NCBI GenBank assembly: GCA_032173965.1
Contig: CM063294.1
Span: 11,088,452 to 11,152,451, forward strand
Length of the DNA stretch: 64,000 nt
Source of the DNA: Sitta carolinensis
Taxonomy: Eukaryota; Chordata; Aves; Passeriformes; Sittidae
Direction: 5' to 3'
Each line of letters opens with the position of its first letter. Positions within the stretch are counted from its first letter, which is position 1. This document shows, piece after piece, positions 58,201-64,000 of this stretch. The translations under genes and the position numbers were made by a program. The notes under the pieces are model-generated. The model was not told where the DNA came from, searched no databases, and worked only from the letters and a program-made list of their open reading frames with translations.

Positions 58201-61200
58201 TGGACTGTCACAAGCTTTAACTCAAGAAAACTAAAAGGGCTTAAGAGTGGCTTACAAAGATGAGAAAATGCATATTCACAAGTGTGAGGCCAGGTATAAA
58301 GAGCAGGATTTTGACCTGTGTATTTTTGACTGAGGAAACATGTCTGACAGACCTCTGAGACCACAGAGAGACAACACAAGCAATTTCCTAAGCTTCACAA
58401 AATAATATCTCCCCCAAAATCACTGCACATTCACAACAGTTTAGGCTAAGATAGCAACCCCTGTCTGCAGCCAGCAATTCTGATAAACTGTGGCCCTGTT
58501 TGCCTTTTTGGCTATGCTAAGCAGTGGACAATATTTAATTAGACTCATCCTGCTGTACTGAAAAGCAAATTACAGACTTGTCTAGATTACTGCAGATAGG
58601 CATCCAGACAAGAGATAATTAGGCTGCTGTAAGGCATGTTTCAAGTCTGTTCTGCCACTTGCCCCTTGTCACCCAAGGACACCAACTCTGACATCTGCAT
58701 TCCCACTAAAATGGCCTCCTATAAGTTGTTGTACAGGCAGCCTGGAAAAAAGAGGCTGCACCTAAGTTCTGGTTATGGGAAGTTATTAAAAAAAAATGCT
58801 GAGAGAGGAAATTAGTGTTTCATAAGAAAACCTCATATTTTAACCCAGCAATTTATTCCCTGAGCCTCCAGAACAGATCTGGTTGATCCAGTGACAGGGT
58901 GTCAATACTCTGCTATTTTGTGCTGTACTAATTATGTTCCCCTCTGTGTTAGCCCACCATGCAGTAATGGAAGATTACAAATTCTGGGCAAAAGTGAGTT
59001 CAGATTACTCTGATTTCTACTTGCTGATCATTTTTAAATGTTTTCTTACAGTGCTTGCTGCAAAACACTGGTTCGAGCAGCTAAAAATATTTTCTCTAAA
59101 TAGTCCTTTTTTCAGAAAGAGAAATGATTCATTGTTATAAATTGGCATCTAATGTCTTCAGGGTGTTTATAACTACAAAGCCTAGACCTAATCTGTCTTT
59201 TTAGAGATTGTTTTCAAGTTAAGCATTAAAAAGAATTAACTAGAAACTTGAGAATAGTTATCAGCTTTCTGTCTTTTTTTCTGGGGAGCTCTCAGAAAAT
59301 TAAAACATTTTCATTCTTATTATTTTTCTCATTAATATTTTAAAAAAAATCTTTGAAATAGACTGCAAAACTTTCCTCTTTTTATTTCTGATGGAAAACA
59401 GAACCTTCAGCCACCTCTGGGGAAGCAAACTGTCTTGTTCAATGTGAGGCATGGACAGGGGGAGGAAGACAAGCAGGGGAGTTTTTATCATGTGGTGAAT
59501 TCCACGTGCCCATTCTTTAGTCTCCCACATTACCCGCAGATTTTTTGAACTAATTAGTCAGTTACATAATTTATCCTTGGCTTAACTTAACTAGCATTGT
59601 ACCAGGGATTGTATTCAGCCCCACGGTGCAATAAAAAATGGACATTAACTTGCTCAGATTTGGTATGAGAAAGATCTACTCTTACTATACTGCTAGATCA
59701 ACTTTTATTATAATGACATAAGGCCCAACTTATTTTCTTCCTAGAACAATAATAATAATGGACTCATTCCAAAGCTTTCATTTGGAGATAGGCGCTCCCA
59801 AAGTATGGCATTTCTATGGTTATTAGAACTAAAGGCTAATTTTCCACTTGACTATAGCAAAAATGAGACAGAAATTCCAACATGGAAATGCCACAATGCC
59901 ATTTTCTCTCTTCTATCTAACCCCAGAGAATCCTGAGATTCTCCCTCTCTTCTGCTACATTTTATAAGGATGTACTACAGCACTGAAGGACTGGAATACT
60001 GCAGACCAAACCTGGCTGCTGGAAATGCTCTTTTAAATGTTTTTAGATAATGTGTATTATTCAAGCAAAAGGCACTTTGGTGTTTTAGTTCACATGAAAA
60101 CATCTTGTTTCAGGCAGAACAAGCAAAACTCTCTGGTTTCCCTCACTAAGGTTCAACTCTGGAGCACAATTTCCAGTACTTGAGTTGTGGCACCTGTTCC
60201 TTTGCAGGTGTAGACCAGCACTACACAGATTTTATGATCAGCTATTCTGAATCAAAACCCAGGAGCATATGAACACCAAAAGCTTCCGAGCCCAGCTCCA
60301 GTTTAAATAGGACTCTGGATATTCAACATTTGAACATTTGTTGATGCTATGGTACCAAGTTTGCACAGTTCTGTGGAAAGTTTAACCAAAAATTTTTTGA
60401 TCTGTTTGTATTTGTATTGAAGAGTCCTTCTACCAAACCTGCTTTGGCCGTTGTGCTGCTCAGACTCAAACCTTGAGAAGCAGTGTAAACAGAATTTGTG
60501 CTGCTCTGTCTTTAATTTTTGTTAAGAATGGAGAGGAAATCCATAATTCCTGGAGCTGCAGAAGATTCAGGGCTTTGCTGCTTCACCCCCGCTCCCAGAA
60601 GAGTTACAGAGAGAGCCCAAGCCTGGCTTGTTTGGATGCTCAGCAGAGGGCTGAGAGGGGCTTTCAAAACAAATCTGCTCTCTTCTCCTTGGACTTGCCC
60701 GTGGGAATCTTCTGGACACAGAGGCTGTGCTGCCTTTTCCTCTTGGGTTTCTCTGTGTACTGGTTTATGCACCTGCAGCTCCGGCCTCCCTTGTTCTTTC
60801 GCCTGGAAAATCCTTGACTTTGAGAGATAAGAAAAACGCCCTGCTAGGAAGGACACTGAAGAAATCCTCAGTGCTTTTTTGGGGGCTTTAGTAGGTGTAA
60901 CTGACCTAGATATCACAAACAGCAGGAGGAGCAAAATGCAAATAACTCTCTCTCCTGCTGTAGAAAATTATTCCACACAACAGAAAAATAAGGGATCTGA
61001 AAGGTGAGGGAAGATTTATAAGGGTAGGTGTGGGAATATTCTCTTTCCACTTGCCCAGCTGTGGATTTGTGATGTGCACAGCTGTGTTCTCTTTTTCACT
61101 GTTTGAACTGCTGTCTCTATAGCACAAGTCCCTTGCCTTCTTTTCCCTCCTAAAATCCTTGCTTCAGCTGGCTGTTTCTTATAAAGCTTCCCCCAGAGAT

Positions 61201-64000
61201 ATATGTATTTTTAAGATACTAAAATAAAATAAAGAAAAACTAAAAGAGGCCATGTGTCTGTGCACAGGCATGTCTGTGTGGCAGTCTGTCTCCAAAATAG
61301 CCTTTCCTTTCCCCTTTTGTTTTTTAATGTTTGCATAGAAGAAAAAAAACAAAATCCCTTCGCCATTCCAGAAGCTTATAACTCTGAACAAATGTTGCAA
61401 TTATGCTTCTCAAAAGCAGATAAATGACAGGTGAAAAAATTAAACTCACTTAGACAAGGCAAGTTCAGAATATCTGTAATCAGCTGAAATTGCTTCAGTG
61501 TGTCCTCCCCTTCGGTTTGAAGGCTCAGAAATCACAATCACTTGAGTTTTATCAACGCATTGTAATTAAGCTCCAATTTGTGACGTCTCTCAAAGCCATG
61601 TTTTAAACTTATATGTCTGCTAAGAGGATGCAGCCAGTGCTGTACAGCAAGATTATTCATTCATACCTTGGCACCACTGGTACAGGTCACCCAGAAACAT
61701 GAGAAATACCTCGGGAATATTTGGGACACTTGGGATTGCTCCCAAGGGCAGCGCCAGAACATCTAGCACAGGGTCAAACCTTTGCAATGCTTTTAATTCA
61801 TGCACAAAAGATATTTCAGGGGCACTGCTGGGATAATTACAGCAGCTCCAAGCAAATATTTCAATCATCCCACTCCCCACAAGCTCTGCAGAACATATTT
61901 TGAGCCTGCAAGAGATGGTGTGACCAGCCAGGCTCCGCAGGCAGCAGTGCTGGGGGTGCAGAGGAGATCCCTGCACCTTTCCTGTGCCTTCAAAAACCAC
62001 CCCAGAGGGACCAAGGGGTCACTCTGCAAACCCTGCCAGACCCTTGGAGGGGCTGCTGTGTGAAGGCATCACTGCCAAAGCTTCAGAGGGCAGAGCTTGC
62101 TCTGGAAAACAAGGAAAGCAGTTGCTGATGAGCCTGTACCAGTTCCTTTTTCTGGCAAGTCACTGAGAAGAAGCATGGGGAAGACGTTTAAAACAGGCCT
62201 TAATTATCTCTCCAGCACTTCCATTATGCAATTTAGCCAAGGCACTGTGATTCAGCCCATTTTGCTTTCCTGTAGTCTATTACCCATGAGTCCAGAGAGC
62301 CCCTCTTTCATCCTTCCCTCTGTCTCCTCATCCCTTTCCCTCTTATTTCCTCAAGAATGAAAATTCCCAGAGGACTGTAACTATGCAAGACCTCTGAAAG
62401 CTACATTCCCAGGAGTTCAAGGCAACACTGCATCCCCTCAAGTTCAGCACAGGAGAATTTTAAGCTCTATTAATGGGTCAAGTGACTGATAAGCTCAATT
62501 TGCCATCCCAGCAGACAGGTTTGTGCCCTAAGCTAACCTCACAGGCAAAGCCATAATTCAACTCCCAGGCCTCTGCCCACCTGTGAACTGAGATACACTG
62601 TCAGAGCTGTTCCAGCAGGTAAAGTTTGGCAGGCAGTTTTACATCCTCCATGTAAAATCCTCAGTATTTCAAACAAACCCAGGTATTTATAAGCTTATTT
62701 AGTCCACCGTCAAGTTGTAGAAGTTTTAAAGTTAACTGCAGATGATATATATTTGATGCAAACCATTGTAACTCGATAATAAAAAGATTAGTTATAGTCC
62801 TCTAAAAATGTTATGTCAGGTTTTTAGAGCTGATCATTAATATTGAGAAATGTAGCTGTGTTTTAATATTGCTTTGACTGACAAAAACAACCAGAATATG
62901 AAGGAGACCAGAAAGTTTCTTTAATCTCTATTAATGGGTCTTAAATTGAGACATTCAGAGAAACATCTTCTTAAAGGCTATAAAATACTCCTGCAGTCCA
63001 TAGTACTCCTTATAAACAGGTTAGTAATCACCAGAGACCTCAAGGTCAAAATGCACTAAAACCCTTGCTTGAGTAGCAGCTGTGGCTCAAAAGAGGAGAA
63101 GTTCTGACATCAGGAACAAAGTAAAGATCTATTTTATAATGTTTTTGTAATAAACTTTGAATGGCATTCAAAAGTCAGAAGTAATTCTCACTGGGTGCAG
63201 GATGGATAGGGACAATATTCACTGATCAGCTGCAAGAAATGTAGGATCAGGACACCACTGACAATTATAGCCTTTTAAGTTTGTGGGGAAACAGTAACAG
63301 GCATCAGGATTCCCAGGCACAGGAACCCTCAGGAGAGCAAATCCAAATGAAATTTTGAAATTGATCCCTTGAAAGTGTTGACCAGAATTGTGGCCAATTG
63401 AGTTCTGGTTAGGAATGGCTGTCCTGGAATTCATCATATTCTTTTTGGAGGTGAATTACACCAAATACATTCAAAGTCATTCATAGTAATGAACAGGGAA
63501 ATCCATGTGAGGCTTCACTACATTAAGTTAATTCACAGGTGTAGTTATTTCTGACAAAATCTGAGCATCTCCAGGGTGCCCAGGGCCCACTAGGGTGCTT
63601 CCCACCCTGCCCTGGTGCCACTGCACATCTAACCTGCATTTCACTTTTCCTGGAGTATCCACAGGAAACTTATGGAGCCCCCACAAGCCTACAATTTGCA
63701 TTTTTTTCTGCACTATTAATAGCAATGTGCTGAAGCCATAAAAGACCTATTGATGGCCTGATGGATTGTGAGAAAATGGAAGTGATTTTTTTTCAAAGCT
63801 GCATTTTGAATCAGCTCATTACACATATTGTTTTATTTTATTTTGCACTGCATGACATCAGCATCCTCTATTTGCTATTCACTGGAGGTTAAAACATCCA
63901 AATGTGTCCTGATCCAGGCCCACTGTCCAAGTTGTGATTTGGTTCAGCAAATGGGCCAGATTTTCTCCTGGAAAAAATCCATTCAAAATCAAGAAAATTA
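55286..64000. other. Non-coding right end of the window
   Basis: No gene, transposon or RNA is recognisable. Frames up to 140 codons near 60473-60934 overlap each other on both strands and have chance-like composition. The AT-rich block 62690-62900 resembles a conserved non-coding element. Poly-T, A and ATT runs are short. Confidence 0.5.

Noticed and set aside
60473..60934. Three overlapping frames of 103-140 codons on both strands
   Set aside because: Mutually overlapping, with no domain or splice framing; the composition looks random.
1..64000. CRISPR arrays, operons, phage or plasmid functions, rRNA and tRNA genes
   Set aside because: None is present. The repeats, CpG depletion and splice signals show this is vertebrate nuclear DNA.

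Overview
This looks like a stretch of bird nuclear genome, most likely intronic or intergenic, with no complete protein-coding gene that I can recognise. The bird assignment rests on the repeats: a CR1 3' end closing in the typical TTCTGTGATTCTGTG octamers (41133-41321), a second CR1 tail in reverse orientation (7371-7850), a solo LTR of a type familiar from bird genomes (38975-39515), and several much older, CpG-decayed CR1/L3 and L2-like LINE fossils. Apart from one CpG island the window is AT-rich and CpG-poor, as expected of vertebrate non-coding DNA. There is no bacterial gene organisation, CRISPR array, rRNA or tRNA.

Layout. 1-125: a CpG-retaining open frame ending in TAA that may be the end of a coding exon on the + strand. 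126-5,900: non-coding. 5,930-7,050: a strong CpG island carrying three GTGAGT/GTGAGA splice donors on the - strand, a 14-copy 13-bp minisatellite and a G-quadruplex motif. It is the one convincing promoter and most likely feeds a - strand transcript that runs leftwards out of the window. 7,045-7,370: a polypyrimidine tract with a 7 x 20-bp array, abutting a CR1 tail. 12,460-12,660: a compact cluster of MEF2, CArG-like, GATA, E-box, AP-1 and TATA matches, read as a candidate tissue-specific promoter or enhancer. 16,430-17,335, 26,930-27,150, 32,150-33,740 and 54,890-55,285: ancient LINE remains. The rest is unannotated AT-rich DNA with simple repeats and a few stretches that resemble conserved non-coding elements.

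Several short open frames are flanked by good splice signals (15,835; 21,649; 22,514; 23,305) or have protein-like composition (45,347 +; 45,616 -). Their phases do not join into one consistent gene and I recognise none of the proteins, so they are low-confidence candidates. Long open frames made of the 13-bp minisatellite, the pyrimidine tract or homopolymers are artefacts and are not annotated as genes. Family names for repeats come from remembered consensus sequences, not from a search.
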